A DNA stretch of 64,000 nt from Alistipes sp. (GTDB lineage Bacteria; Bacteroidota; Bacteroidia; Bacteroidales; Rikenellaceae): positions 1 through 64,000 of the forward strand of contig JALFNK010000010.1 of assembly GCA_022782405.1 (NCBI GenBank), read 5' to 3'. The notes beneath the pieces are model-generated. The model did not search any database. It was not told where the DNA came from and saw only the letters and a list, made by a program, of their open reading frames with translations. Position numbers and translations under genes: made by a program. This document shows positions 36,962-46,522 of the stretch, piece after piece (within the stretch, counting starts at the first letter, position 1; every line of letters starts with the position of its first letter).

Positions 36962-39004
36962 ATGGCTAAAGAATTCAAACGCTATCTCGTTACTTCGGCA
37001 CTTCCCTACGCCAACGGCCCCGTACATATCGGCCACCTGGCGGGAGTCTACATACCTTCGGACATCTATACGCGCTACCTGCGCCTGAAGGGCTGCGACG
37101 TCATCTCGGTCTGCGGATCCGACGAACACGGCGTGCCCATCACCATCAAGGCCCGCAAGGAGGGCGTCTCGCCCCAGCAGATCGTCGACCGCTACCACGA
37201 GCTCATCAAGCGCTCGTTCGAGGGGCTCGGCATGTCGTTCGACATCTATTCGCGCACCTCGTCGGCGACACACGCCGCGACCGCTTCGGCCTTTTTCCGC
37301 AAACTCTACGACGAGGGCAAGTTCATCGAGAAGACCTCGATGCAGTACTACGACGAGGAGGCGCAGACGTTCCTCGCCGACCGCTACATCGTGGGCACCT
37401 GTCCCAAGTGCGGCAACGACCGCGCCTACGGCGACCAGTGCGAGAAGTGCGGCTCGACGCTCTCGCCCGACGAACTGATCGACCCGCACAGCGCCGTGTC
37501 GGGATCGGTGCCCGTGAAGCGCGAGACGAAGCACTGGTACCTGCCGCTGGACCAGTACGAAGGATTCCTCCGCGAGTGGATCCTCGACGGCCACAAGGAG
37601 TGGAAGACCAATGTCTACGGGCAGTGCAAGAGCTGGCTCGACGGCGGCCTGCAGCCGCGTGCCGTGAGCCGCGACCTCGACTGGGGCATTCCCGTGCCGG
37701 TCGAGGGGGCCGAAGGCAAGGTGCTCTACGTCTGGTTCGATGCGCCGATCGGCTACATCTCCGCGACGAAGGACCTTACGCCCGACTGGGAGAAGTACTG
37801 GAAGAGCGAGGATACGAAGATGGTGCACTTCATCGGCAAGGACAACATCGTCTTCCACTGCATCGTCTTCCCCTCGATGCTCAAGGCCCACGGCGGCTAC
37901 ATCCTGCCGGAAAACGTCCCCGCCAACGAGTTCCTGAACCTCGAGGGCGAGAAGATCTCCACGTCGCGCAACTGGGCCGTCTGGCTGCACGAATATCTCG
38001 AGGAGTTCCCCGGCAAGGAGGACGTGCTGCGTTATGTGCTCTGCGCCAATGCCCCCGAGACGAAGGACAACGACTTCACCTGGAAGGATTTCCAGGCCCG
38101 CAACAACAACGAGCTGGTGGCCGTGCTGGGCAACTTCGTGAACCGCGCGCTGGTGCTCACGCAGAAGTATTTCGACGGCGTGGTGCCCGCCTGCGGCGAG
38201 CTGACCGACTACGACCGGGCGACGATCGCCGAGGTCGGGGCCGTCAAGGCCTCGCTCGAGGCCAACATCGAGAACTACCGCTTCCGCGAGGCTTTGAAGG
38301 ATGCCATGAACGTCTCGCGCATCGGCAACAAATACCTGGCCGACACCGAGCCGTGGAAGGTCATCAAGAGCGATCCGGAGCGTGTCCGGACGATCCTGAA
38401 CGTCGCCCTGCAGATCACGGCCAACACGGCTATCGCCATCGAGCCCTTCATGCCCTTCTCGGCGGCGAAGATCCTCGCGATGCTCGCCATGGAGAAGTTC
38501 TCCTGGGAGCGCCTCGGCGCCATGGACCTCGTGGAGGCCGGCCACAGGATCGGAAAGCCCGAGCTGCTCTTCGAGAAGATCGAGGACGACGTCATCCAGC
38601 GCCAGTTGGACAAACTCGCCGCGACGAAGGCCGCCAATATGGCCGCAGAAGCTGCGCAACATGTTGAAGCACAGAAAGATACAATTCAATTCGACGACTT
38701 CCAGAAGATGGATATCCGCGTCTCGACGATCCTCGAGGCGGAGAAGGTCGCCAAGACCAAGAAGCTGCTGAAGCTCACGGTCGATACGGGTATCGACCGC
38801 CGGGTGATCGTCTCGGGTATTGCCGAGCACTTCACGCCCGAGGAGCTTGTCGGCAAGCAGGTGCTCGTGCTGGTGAACCTGGCGCCGCGCGACCTGAAGG
38901 GCATCACCTCGAGCGGCATGATCCTCATGGCCGAGGATGCTTCGGGCAAGCTGCGCCTGCTGCAGCCTTCGGAGGCGACCAACAACGGCGCCATCGTCGG
39001 CTGA
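36962..39004 (+). CDS. metG: Methionyl-tRNA synthetase
   Basis: A 680-residue class I aminoacyl-tRNA synthetase. The catalytic core has HIGH (PVHIGHLAG) and a KMSKS variant, KISTS ([16 protein letters not shown]). A zinc knuckle with four Cys is seen ([18 protein letters not shown]). After the anticodon-binding helices, the last 110 residues are an EMAPII/Trbp111-like tRNA-binding domain ([18 protein letters not shown], then GMILMAED) that dimerises the enzyme. The start at 36962 is set by the promoter. It is followed by a tandem-repeat intergenic region. Confidence 0.97.
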   Translation: MAKEFKRYLVTSALPYANGPVHIGHLAGVYIPSDIYTRYLRLKGCDVISVCGSDEHGVPITIKARKEGVSPQQIVDRYHELIKRSFEGLGMSFDIYSRTSSATHAATASAFFRKLYDEGKFIEKTSMQYYDEEAQTFLADRYIVGTCPKCGNDRAYGDQCEKCGSTLSPDELIDPHSAVSGSVPVKRETKHWYLPLDQYEGFLREWILDGHKEWKTNVYGQCKSWLDGGLQPRAVSRDLDWGIPVPVEGAEGKVLYVWFDAPIGYISATKDLTPDWEKYWKSEDTKMVHFIGKDNIVFHCIVFPSMLKAHGGYILPENVPANEFLNLEGEKISTSRNWAVWLHEYLEEFPGKEDVLRYVLCANAPETKDNDFTWKDFQARNNNELVAVLGNFVNRALVLTQKYFDGVVPACGELTDYDRATIAEVGAVKASLEANIENYRFREALKDAMNVSRIGNKYLADTEPWKVIKSDPERVRTILNVALQITANTAIAIEPFMPFSAAKILAMLAMEKFSWERLGAMDLVEAGHRIGKPELLFEKIEDDVIQRQLDKLAATKAANMAAEAAQHVEAQKDTIQFDDFQKMDIRVSTILEAEKVAKTKKLLKLTVDTGIDRRVIVSGIAEHFTPEELVGKQVLVLVNLAPRDLKGITSSGMILMAEDASGKLRLLQPSEATNNGAIVG

Positions 39005-39015
39005 TCCGGGGACCG

Positions 39016-39159
39016 GAGTTCGGGCAACCCCGGGGCCGGAAGACTGGAGATCGAGGGCCGGAGACGACTGGGCAACGGAAGGCCGAAATCTGGGTTATCG
39101 GGCCGAAGTTTGGGCGACGGGGAACCGAAGTCAGGGCAGCCGGGCCGAAAAACGGACGG
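39016..39159 (+). repeat. Degenerate 20-25 bp tandem repeat between metG and ilvE
   Basis: Six consecutive units each ending in CCG (39016-39038, 39039-39060, 39061-39085, 39086-39105, 39106-39127, 39128-39147) and a truncated seventh. The best units read AAGTTTGGGCGACGGGGAAC and AAGTCAGGGCAGCCGGGCCG. Non-coding and purine-rich on this strand. The rest of the gap to 39249 is AT-richer and presumably holds the ilvE promoter. Confidence 0.75.
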
Positions 39160-39249
39160 TTGAAGGAATATACATCACTTTCGGAAGTCCGAAAGAAGTG
39201 AAATCACGAAAAATCTGTTTTCCGCGGAAAACACTAAAATACGAACAGT

Positions 39250-40263
39250 ATGGAAAATATCGAATGGGGTGCGTTGGGTTTTGATTACACCAAAACCGAC
39301 TACAATGCGCGTTTTGCCTTCACGAACGGCAAATGGAGCGAGATGGAGATCACGGCGGACGAATACATCCGGATGCATATGTCGGCATCGTGTCTCCACT
39401 ATGGCATCGAACTTTTCGAAGGTCTGAAGGCCTTCCGGGGGGTCGATGGCAAGGTACGCCTCTTCCGTGTCGCAGACAATGCGCGGCGTCTGATCTCCTC
39501 GGCCGAGCGGCTCTGCCTGCCCGTACCCACCGAGCAGATGATCATCGACGCCTGCGTCGAAGTGGTCAAGCGCAACGAGCGCTTCATCCCGCCCTACGGT
39601 ACGGGTGCTTCGTTCTATCTGCGGCCCGTGATGTTCGGCACGTCGGTCGGTCTGGGTGTGCGTCCCTCGAAGGATGCCCTGCTGATCGTCTACGGATCGC
39701 CTGTCGGCGCCTATTTCAAAACGGGCATCAAACCCATTCTGGTGGCCATCGACCGGGAACAGGACCGTGCGGCACCGCGCGGAACGGGTGATGTGAAGGT
39801 CGGCGGAAACTATGCGGCGAGCCTGCTGTCGGGCGAAAAGGCCCATTCGCTGGGTTATTCCAACGTCATGTACCTCGATGCCGCCGAGCACAAGTACATC
39901 GAAGAGTGCGGCGCCGCCAACTTCTTCGGTATCAAGGAGGGTAAGTACATCACCCCGAAATCGTCGTCCGTGCTCCCCTCGATCACGAACAAAAGCCTGC
40001 GCCAGCTGGCCCGCGACATGGGTCTCGAGGTCGAGGAACGCCGGATTCCGGTCGAAGAGCTCGAAACCTTCGAGGAGTGCGGCGCCTGCGGTACGGCAGC
40101 CGTCATCTCCCCGATCGGCAAAATCTTCGACATGCAGACCGACAAGGTATATACCTACGGAACGGAGGTCGGAAAGGTCTCGATGGAACTCTATACGCGT
40201 CTGCAGGATATCCAGTACGGACGTGCCGAAGATACGCACGGCTGGTGCACGATCGTGCTCTGA
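39250..40263 (+). CDS. ilvE: Branched-chain amino acid aminotransferase
   Basis: A 337-residue PLP enzyme of fold type IV that interconverts Leu/Ile/Val and their keto acids. The PLP-binding Lys is Lys183 in GDVKVGGNYAASL. Other conserved features are HYGIELFEGLKAFR, the Glu in EECGAANFF and ECGACGTAAVISPI. The length suits the class II (eukaryote-like) BCAT branch common in Bacteroidota. The gene is single and closed by a terminator. Confidence 0.95.
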   Translation: MENIEWGALGFDYTKTDYNARFAFTNGKWSEMEITADEYIRMHMSASCLHYGIELFEGLKAFRGVDGKVRLFRVADNARRLISSAERLCLPVPTEQMIIDACVEVVKRNERFIPPYGTGASFYLRPVMFGTSVGLGVRPSKDALLIVYGSPVGAYFKTGIKPILVAIDREQDRAAPRGTGDVKVGGNYAASLLSGEKAHSLGYSNVMYLDAAEHKYIEECGAANFFGIKEGKYITPKSSSVLPSITNKSLRQLARDMGLEVEERRIPVEELETFEECGACGTAAVISPIGKIFDMQTDKVYTYGTEVGKVSMELYTRLQDIQYGRAEDTHGWCTIVL

Positions 40264-40287
40264 TGCCGTTTTTCGGATATGATAAGG

Positions 40288-40318
40288 TACCCGCGATTCA
40301 GTCGCGGGTATTTTTTTT
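40288..40318 (+). terminator. Rho-independent terminator of ilvE
   Basis: TACCCGCGA / TCGCGGGTA, a 9-bp perfect stem with loop TTCAG, followed by eight T residues. Confidence 0.92.
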
Positions 40319-40343
40319 GTTTTCTTTGGACCGAATCGGTTGT

Positions 40344-40667
40344 TGTTCCACGGGGAACAAACTGCGGGGCTGGACCTTTCGGTTGTGATCGACTGTCCGG
40401 ACTCTTTATTCTGGTCGGTTATTGTTCCACGGGGAACAATGTACTCTCCCCGATCGCAGCCGGATTTGTTTTACGAAAATAACTGGTGGTCGTTCCCCTT
40501 CCCGATCAGTTGTGTACAGACTGCTCTAATGTTCCACGGGGAACAATCTTTGAAGCCGGATTGGTTGATTCTGATTAGCTGTCCGGACTTTTGCTTCGGT
40601 TGGTGAATGTTCTATGGGAACTAATATCTTCTCCCCGAATGCAGCCGGATTTGTTCCACGGGGAACA
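40344..40667. repeat. parS-like cluster: four identical 16-bp sites
   Basis: TGTTCCACGGGGAACA occurs exactly at 40344-40359, 40423-40438, 40530-40545 and 40652-40667, with a degenerate copy at 40608-40623 (TGTTCTATGGGAAC). It differs from the ParB site TGTTCCACGTGGAACA by one central base. The flanks are also duplicated: a CTGTCCGGACT...GCAGCCGGATTTGTT block recurs at about 40393-40473 and 40578-40655. The 540-bp gap between ilvE and mnmG has no gene; 40668-40845 shows nothing else. A chromosome-partition centromere is the best interpretation. Confidence 0.7.
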
Positions 40668-40847
40668 ATGCGCGCCTCTTTGAACTGTTGTCGTGCGGAT
40701 CGGATTTTTCAAACGAAACGGATTTGTCTTCTTGAAATCAATGCCGGTCGCTGTTTTGCGAATATTCTTCTCCGAAAAACTTAAGATCAGAAAGAATGCG
40801 CAGGTCGTCCCGGTTTATTTCCTTTTGAATGATTTTGCGGAATAGGT

Positions 40848-40875
40848 AAAAAAAGTCCGGCTATCGGCCGAACTT
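40848..40875 (-). terminator. Terminator overlapping the mnmG stop codon
   Basis: On the minus strand AAGTTCGGC and GCCGGACTT pair (one G-T) around a loop that contains the TAG stop of mnmG; seven T residues follow. Confidence 0.75.
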
Positions 40876-42747
40876 TACCAGCAAAACATTGACATCTGCC
40901 GGAGAAACGCCCGGAATGCGCGACGCCTGCCCGATGGTCGCAGGTCGGATGCGCGAGAGCTTCTGCCGCGCCTCGATCGTCAGCGCCTGCATCGAATGGA
41001 AGTCGAAACCGTCGGGAATGCGGATATTTTCCAATCTTTGGAGCTTTTCGGCAATGAATTTTTCCCGCTCGATGTAGCCCCGGTATTTGATCCGGATCTC
41101 CGCCTCCTCGATCTCCTCCCCGTTCATCGGGTTCTCGTCGAAGAACCGGCGCAGCTTCGGCAGCACTTCGCGCAGCGAGGCAAAATCGACCTGGTTGCGC
41201 ATCAGGATGTCGTGCAGCTTGCGGCCCTGCGTCAGCGGGTCCGAACCGACCGATTTCAAATAGTCGTTGATTTCGGCTGCTTTGACACTCAGTCCGTGGG
41301 CGAAGGCTACAAGCGATTCTACGCGCGATTTTTTTTGCTCAAATTCGGCATATCTTTCGGCCGTGATGAGGCCGATTTCATGCCCTTTCGGCGTCAGTCG
41401 CAGATCGGCATTGTCTTGTCGCAGCAGAATCCGGTACTCGGCCCGAGAAGTGAACATCCGATAGGGTTCGTCCACCCCTTTCGTTACAAGGTCGTCGATC
41501 AGCACGCCGATGTAGGCTTCGTCGCGCCGCAGGACGACCGGCTCCTCTCCCCGGAGCTGCCGGTGGGCGTTGATTCCCGCCATGAGCCCCTGTGCCGCGG
41601 CCTCCTCGTAACCCGTGGTGCCATTGACCTGTCCGGCGAAAAACAATCCCCGCACGGCCTTCGTTTCGAGCGAATGGTGCAGCTGCGTAGGCGGAAAATA
41701 GTCGTATTCGATGGCATAGCCCGGGCGGTAGATCTCCAGATGCTCGAATCCGCGGATGCGATGCAGCGCCTCCCACTGCACCTCCCAGGGCAGCGACGAG
41801 GAGAAGCCGTTGAGGTAGTATTCGTTGGTCGTGCGGCCTTCGGGCTCGAGGAAGAGCTGGTGCTGCTCCTTGTCGGCGAAGGTCCGCAGCTTGTCCTCGA
41901 TCGAGGGGCAGTAACGGGGTCCGATGCCGTGGATCGTGCCGTTGAAGAGCGGCGAGCGGTCGAAGCCGCCGCGCAGGATGTCGTGGACCTCGGGCGTCGT
42001 GTAAACCAGATAACATGGCATCTGGTTTTCAACGGGTTTAGTCTCCGACGAGAAGGAGAATTTCGAGGGGTTTTCGTCTCCGTACTGGGGTTCCAGCTGC
42101 GTGAAGTCGATCGACCGCGCGTCGAGGCGCGCCGGGGTACCGGTCTTCATGCGGCCGCTCTCGAAGCCCATGCGGCGCAGGCTTTCGGTGATGCCGTGTG
42201 AGGCGGCATCGCCGGCGCGGCCCCCTTCGGCATGCGCCGCGCCGCAGTGCATCACTCCGTCGAGGAAGGTACCGGCCGTGAGCACCACGGCCCGGCAGGC
42301 GAACTCCACCCCCATGCGGGTGCGGACCCCGCAAATGCAGGGCTGCCCCTCCCCCGTCGTGCCGAAGAGGAGCTCCGTGGCGGCATCCTGCCAGATCGAG
42401 AGGTTCTCCGTCTGCTCGAGCGTCCGGCGCCAGCACTCCGAAAAGCGCGTCTTGTCGCACTGTGCCCGGGGGCTCCACATCGCCGCCCCCTTCGAGCGGT
42501 TGAGCATGCGGAACTGTACGGCCGTGAGGTCCGTGATGCGGCCCGTCTGACCTCCCAATGCGTCTATCTCTCTGACTATCTGACCTTTGGCAACTCCGCC
42601 GATGGCCGGGTTGCACGACATGGAGGCCATTTTCGTCATGTCCATCGTCAGCAGCAGCGTGCGCGATCCGAGGCGTGCGGCGGCCGAGGCGGCCTCGCAT
42701 CCGGCGTGCCCGCCGCCGATGACAACAATATCGTATTCGAGCTTCAT
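40861..42747 (-). CDS. mnmG: tRNA U34 carboxymethylaminomethyl-modification enzyme
   Basis: A 628-residue FAD protein (GidA) that with MnmE installs cmnm5U34 in tRNA. The FAD dinucleotide motif is at the N-terminus (YDIVVIGGGHAGCEAA); MSCNPAIGGVAKG, GTFLDGVMHCG and the C-terminal GIPGVSPADVNVLLV-like segment (SRIPGVSPADVNVLLVKFG) are typical. The open frame runs 147 codons upstream, but family alignment and the FAD motif put the start at 42747. gidA genes often lie near replication origins, which agrees with the parS-like cluster at its 3' end. It is the last gene of a minus-strand run from pheS. Confidence 0.96.
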   Translation of the reverse strand: MKLEYDIVVIGGGHAGCEAASAAARLGSRTLLLTMDMTKMASMSCNPAIGGVAKGQIVREIDALGGQTGRITDLTAVQFRMLNRSKGAAMWSPRAQCDKTRFSECWRRTLEQTENLSIWQDAATELLFGTTGEGQPCICGVRTRMGVEFACRAVVLTAGTFLDGVMHCGAAHAEGGRAGDAASHGITESLRRMGFESGRMKTGTPARLDARSIDFTQLEPQYGDENPSKFSFSSETKPVENQMPCYLVYTTPEVHDILRGGFDRSPLFNGTIHGIGPRYCPSIEDKLRTFADKEQHQLFLEPEGRTTNEYYLNGFSSSLPWEVQWEALHRIRGFEHLEIYRPGYAIEYDYFPPTQLHHSLETKAVRGLFFAGQVNGTTGYEEAAAQGLMAGINAHRQLRGEEPVVLRRDEAYIGVLIDDLVTKGVDEPYRMFTSRAEYRILLRQDNADLRLTPKGHEIGLITAERYAEFEQKKSRVESLVAFAHGLSVKAAEINDYLKSVGSDPLTQGRKLHDILMRNQVDFASLREVLPKLRRFFDENPMNGEEIEEAEIRIKYRGYIEREKFIAEKLQRLENIRIPDGFDFHSMQALTIEARQKLSRIRPATIGQASRIPGVSPADVNVLLVKFGR

Positions 42748-42967
42748 GTGGTCTGTTTCCGTGAATGGTGATGCAGGGCCTCCGGAACCGTGATAACCGT
42801 TGCGGCGGTCCCTGCGGCCTCTTGCGTCCTTTTCGATTCCTTTGTGTTCTCTGCCCCTGCAAGCTTGCAAATTCCTGCGGTATTTTGCGGTATTTTGCGG
42901 TGTTCGCGGGCGTCGTTTGGATGTCTGCGAAGCCTGCCCGGGAGTCGGCGGCTCGGGCAGGCCCTTT

Positions 42968-43462
42968 TCAGGCCGTTTCAGCCTCTTTGGCGGGCCGGGC
43001 GGATTCCCCTTCCGGCGTCGGGTCCGAGTGCCCGTATGCCTCCCAGAATCGCAGGTAACGGTCCTCCTTGCGGTGCATCTGCGCATTGGTGCGGGGCGTC
43101 TTGTCGCCCTGTCCGCAGAGGTGCAGCACGCCGTGCACCACCACGCGGCGCATCTCGTCGAGCGGCCGCGCCCCGTAGAGGCGCGCATTGTCGCGCACGG
43201 TCTCCACGTCGATGAAGATGTCGCCCGAGACGACGTGCGTCCCGCGGCGGTCGCTGTAGTCGAACGTGATGACGTCGGTGAAATAGTCGTGTCCGAGGTA
43301 CTGGCGGTTCATCTCCAGCAGGCGCTGCGCCGAGCAGAAGATGTAGCTCACATCGCCCAGCGTATAGCCCTCCGCAGCCGCCACCCCGCGCAGCCACTGC
43401 GCCGTGAGGCGCTTCTGCGGCAGCCGGTAGCTGCAATCGTCGGTATAGTAACGTACGGCCAT
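42968..43462 (-). CDS. ybeY: rRNA maturation endoribonuclease YbeY
   Basis: A 164-residue zinc endonuclease acting in 16S rRNA 3' processing and ribosome quality control. The motif is HGVLHLCGQGDK, with His110 and His114 as ligands and Asp120 in place of the third His found in E. coli, a form usual in Bacteroidota. TDVITFDYSD is also conserved. The C-terminal 25 residues are low-complexity. It is 98 bp after the EnvC-like gene. The 220 bp to mnmG contain only short TATTTTGCGG repeats. Confidence 0.93.
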   Translation of the reverse strand: MAVRYYTDDCSYRLPQKRLTAQWLRGVAAAEGYTLGDVSYIFCSAQRLLEMNRQYLGHDYFTDVITFDYSDRRGTHVVSGDIFIDVETVRDNARLYGARPLDEMRRVVVHGVLHLCGQGDKTPRTNAQMHRKEDRYLRFWEAYGHSDPTPEGESARPAKEAETA

Positions 43463-43560
43463 CGTATGATTCTTATAGCTCTTTCCCGGCGGCGGTGCGG
43501 GCGACGGTCCGCTTTCGGCGCGGACCTTCCGAAAATCTGCCCTGCCCTGCTCCGGGCGGT

Positions 43561-44691
43561 TTATCGTTTGAAACAGTTGGCGGCGGACATCTTCTGCTTC
43601 GGGTCGGGCGGGTAGATGCCGAAGACCAGGCGGTATTCGGTCTGCATGTTCTCGATATTGACCGACGAGCCGATGGTGCCCAACGCCTCGTTTTTGGCCA
43701 CTTTCTGGCCCTTTTCGACGCAGATCGTCCCCAGGTTGGCATAGGAGGTTATGTACTCGCCGTGCGCCACGAAAACGTCGTATTTGTCCGTGATGCGGTT
43801 GCGTTTCACCTCCACGACCTTCCCTTCGTAGATCGAGATCACGCGAGCCCCCTTCGGCCCCGTGATCTCGGCCATGTTCTCCTTGTAGCGCTTCACGCGG
43901 CCGCCGACCACCGGAAGCAGCAGTCCCGAGGTGCGTGCCGAGAACGAGGCGCCCTCCTTGTTGCCCTTCGTGAGCTTGCGCAGTGCGTCGATTGCCGCAT
44001 CGAGCTCCTGCTCCTGCGCCACCTTGCGCTGCAGCGCCGCCTTCTCGCGCTTCGAAAGGCTCGAGATGCTCGCCCGCGCATTGCGCGTGTCGCGTTCGAG
44101 CTTCTCGCGTTGCGCCGTGATGCGCCGCGAAACCGAATCGAGCGACTCCTTGCGGCGGGAGAGCTCCTCCTGCTCCGTGCGTACCTGCACGCTCAACGCC
44201 CGGATGTCGCGGAGCTTCTGCTCGCGCAGCGACGCCACGACCCGCAGATTCGCAAGGCGCCGGGCGACGTCGGCGAAGTCGCGCGACGAAAAGAGGTAGG
44301 TGAGGTAGTTGTTGTGGCGGTAGTTGCGATAGGCCTCGCGGACCATCTCGGCATATTGCGTCCGGTCGCGTTCGAGGCGCGTCGCCAGGTCGCCGGCAAC
44401 GCTGTCCTTGCGGGCGATCTCGTCGCGCAGCTGCGAGGCTTCGCGCTCCGTGGCGTCGAGCAGCTGGGTCCGCGAATTGATCTGCTGCGCCAGCTGCCGC
44501 ACGCGCTCCTCGTTCGACGAGCGGCTCTTCCGGAGTTTCGAGATCTCCTGCTCCTGGGCCGCGATCTTCTTTTCAAGCTCCGCGATGACGCGTTTCTGTT
44601 CGGCGATCTGCGCGTTGTTCTGCGCCGCAGCCGGGAGGGCGCAGAGCAGCAGCAACGTCGTAAGGAGGAGTCCGGCAAGGCGTTTCATCAT
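43561..44691 (-). CDS. EnvC-like murein hydrolase activator (degenerate LytM)
   Basis: A 376-residue secreted protein: signal peptide (MMKRLAGLLLTTLLLLCALPAAAQ), a long coiled coil (about 25-250) and a C-terminal M23/LytM domain. The metal ligands are not conserved: the region corresponding to YAHL reads SYANLG and the HLHFE site reads TEYRLVFGI. So it should activate an amidase and not cut peptidoglycan itself, as EnvC does. Start: two adjacent Met codons, first chosen. It begins 2 bp after the TPR gene stop, so the two are co-translated. Family members act at the division septum. Confidence 0.88.
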   Translation of the reverse strand: MMKRLAGLLLTTLLLLCALPAAAQNNAQIAEQKRVIAELEKKIAAQEQEISKLRKSRSSNEERVRQLAQQINSRTQLLDATEREASQLRDEIARKDSVAGDLATRLERDRTQYAEMVREAYRNYRHNNYLTYLFSSRDFADVARRLANLRVVASLREQKLRDIRALSVQVRTEQEELSRRKESLDSVSRRITAQREKLERDTRNARASISSLSKREKAALQRKVAQEQELDAAIDALRKLTKGNKEGASFSARTSGLLLPVVGGRVKRYKENMAEITGPKGARVISIYEGKVVEVKRNRITDKYDVFVAHGEYITSYANLGTICVEKGQKVAKNEALGTIGSSVNIENMQTEYRLVFGIYPPDPKQKMSAANCFKR

Positions 44692-44693
44692 TT

Positions 44694-46508
44694 TCAGTTT
44701 TGCGTGTTCGGGGTCTTTCGGGCGGCTTCCCGGGCCTCCCGGGCCCGCTTCAGGCGCGGCTCGACAAACTCCTGGGCATACCCCTTCTCGAGGGCCCGTT
44801 TCCAGTAGACCTCGGCCATGAAGTGCTCGCCGAGGGCCTGCAGCACGTCGCCGTAATGGACCAGCAGCGCCGGGGAGTTCTGCGCGTCGAGGGCCACGGC
44901 CCGCTGGAGCATCTTGCGCGCCTCGTCCAGCCGCCCCAGCTTGAAGAGCACCCACGCATGGGTGTCCAGGTAGGTCGGGTTGTCGTTCTCGAGGGCCGTG
45001 GCGCGGCTCGCCAGCGTGAGGGCCCGCTCCAGATCGCGCCCCTCGATCGTGAGGAAGTAGGCGTAGTTGTTCAGTACCAGGACGTTGTCCGGGTTGTAAC
45101 GCAGGCTCCGCTCATAGGCCGCATAGCTTCGTTTGATGTTTTTGCGGAATGTCGCGTCGAGCTTCACGAGACCCAGGTCCATGCGTTCGTCCCAGTCCTC
45201 GCTGCCCCCGATGGCCTTCTGGTGCCAGTCGTCGCCGATCATTCCCCAGATGACGCTGCGCAGCGAGTCCGTCGTGGCCAGCGGCAGCGACTCCTCGTAG
45301 GCCTCGATCGCCCGGTCGTACTGCTTCGCGTAGCTCATCACATGGCCGCGCGCAAGGTGGAAATCGACCCGGTCGGGGAAGAGCCGCAGCGCCTCCGAAA
45401 CATATTTCTGTACCGAGTCGGGCCGCTGCAGGTAGCTCTCGATGTCGATCGTCATGCTGTAGTACTTCTCGACCGCAGGCCGGTCCGCGAGGTGGATCTT
45501 GTAGAGCGTGAGGGCCTGCTCCAGCTCGCCCGAGGCGATCAGATGGTCGGCATAGAGCTCCACGACGCGCGGGTCGTCCGGATAGCGGATCGCCAGGATC
45601 GCCGCCAGGTCGTGCAGCTGCAGGTAGTATTCGCGGTAGAAGCGCACGTCGGCCGTGAATTGCTCGAAGCGCCGGATTTTCGTCTCGAGGGGCATGTCGT
45701 CCGAGAGGAAGAGGCGCCGCGTCGTGGCGAGCAGTGCGCGGTAGTCCTGCCGTTCGGTGTGGAAGTCGGCCAGCATCATGAGCGTCTCGACATTCGTCGA
45801 GTCGATGGCGAGCGCCGCGTCGAACTCCGCGCGGGCCAGCGAATCCTGCTTGTTGGAGGCGTAGAGTGTTGCCAGCACGGCATGCGGGCGTGCCTCGTAG
45901 GGTGTCGCCTCGACATCGGCGCGCGCCTCCTCGATGGCCCGGGCCGTCTGGCCCGTGGAGACGAGCAGGCGCCGTTTCATCTCGGTCAGATAGGGAATGC
46001 GCCCCAGGCGCAGCTCGGCCGAGTCGAGTGTCAGGATCGCCTGTACCGGGAAGTCGGTCTGCTCGTAGAGGGCCGCCACAAGGCGGTAGTAGTCCGGTTC
46101 CTTGGGATAGTCGGTCTGCAGGCGGCGGAAGAGGCGCAGCGCCTCGGCATAGCGTCCGGCGTAGATGAGCGTCTGCCCGTAGAGCTGGCGGTACCACTTG
46201 TTCGTCGAATCGAGGCGGCAGGCCCTGCCGGCCAGCTCCACGGCCTCCGCGGGCGTGCGGTACATGCCGTTGGCCGCCAGCTCGTAGTAGGCCGGGGCGT
46301 AGGTCGAGTCGCGGCGGACGGCCTCCCGGAGAAGTTCCCGGGCCCGTGCCGTGTCGCGGTGGATCGTCTGCTGCTTGATTCCTTCGGTGTAGAACCAGAC
46401 GCTGCGCAGCGAGTCGGGGTATTCGGGCACGACGCCGCGCCCCTTCCCGGCCGTGAAGGCCGTCGTGAAGAGCGTGCAGAGAAGCGTGATTGCCGTGAGC
46501 CGTTTCAT
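44694..46508 (-). CDS. Secreted tetratricopeptide repeat protein
   Basis: A 604-residue periplasmic or envelope protein: signal peptide MKRLTAITLLCTLFTTAFTA and then about ten TPR-like helix pairs along the whole chain, for example AYYELAANGMYRTPAEAVEL, EALRLFRRLQTDYPKEPDYY and TYLDTHAWVLFKLGRLDEAR. TPR proteins are scaffolds; the position directly before an EnvC-like activator suggests a role in cell-wall or outer-membrane assembly, as in other Bacteroidales where a TPR gene precedes an M23 gene. It lies 14 bp after pheS. Confidence 0.88.
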   Translation of the reverse strand: MKRLTAITLLCTLFTTAFTAGKGRGVVPEYPDSLRSVWFYTEGIKQQTIHRDTARARELLREAVRRDSTYAPAYYELAANGMYRTPAEAVELAGRACRLDSTNKWYRQLYGQTLIYAGRYAEALRLFRRLQTDYPKEPDYYRLVAALYEQTDFPVQAILTLDSAELRLGRIPYLTEMKRRLLVSTGQTARAIEEARADVEATPYEARPHAVLATLYASNKQDSLARAEFDAALAIDSTNVETLMMLADFHTERQDYRALLATTRRLFLSDDMPLETKIRRFEQFTADVRFYREYYLQLHDLAAILAIRYPDDPRVVELYADHLIASGELEQALTLYKIHLADRPAVEKYYSMTIDIESYLQRPDSVQKYVSEALRLFPDRVDFHLARGHVMSYAKQYDRAIEAYEESLPLATTDSLRSVIWGMIGDDWHQKAIGGSEDWDERMDLGLVKLDATFRKNIKRSYAAYERSLRYNPDNVLVLNNYAYFLTIEGRDLERALTLASRATALENDNPTYLDTHAWVLFKLGRLDEARKMLQRAVALDAQNSPALLVHYGDVLQALGEHFMAEVYWKRALEKGYAQEFVEPRLKRAREAREAARKTPNTQN

Positions 46509-46522
46509 CCCCGAGCCGGTGT

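Noticed and set aside
40344..40667. Regularly repeated 16-mers considered as a CRISPR array
   Set aside because: Spacing is irregular (79, 107, 122 bp), spacers share sequence with each other, and no cas genes are present; a partition-site cluster fits better.
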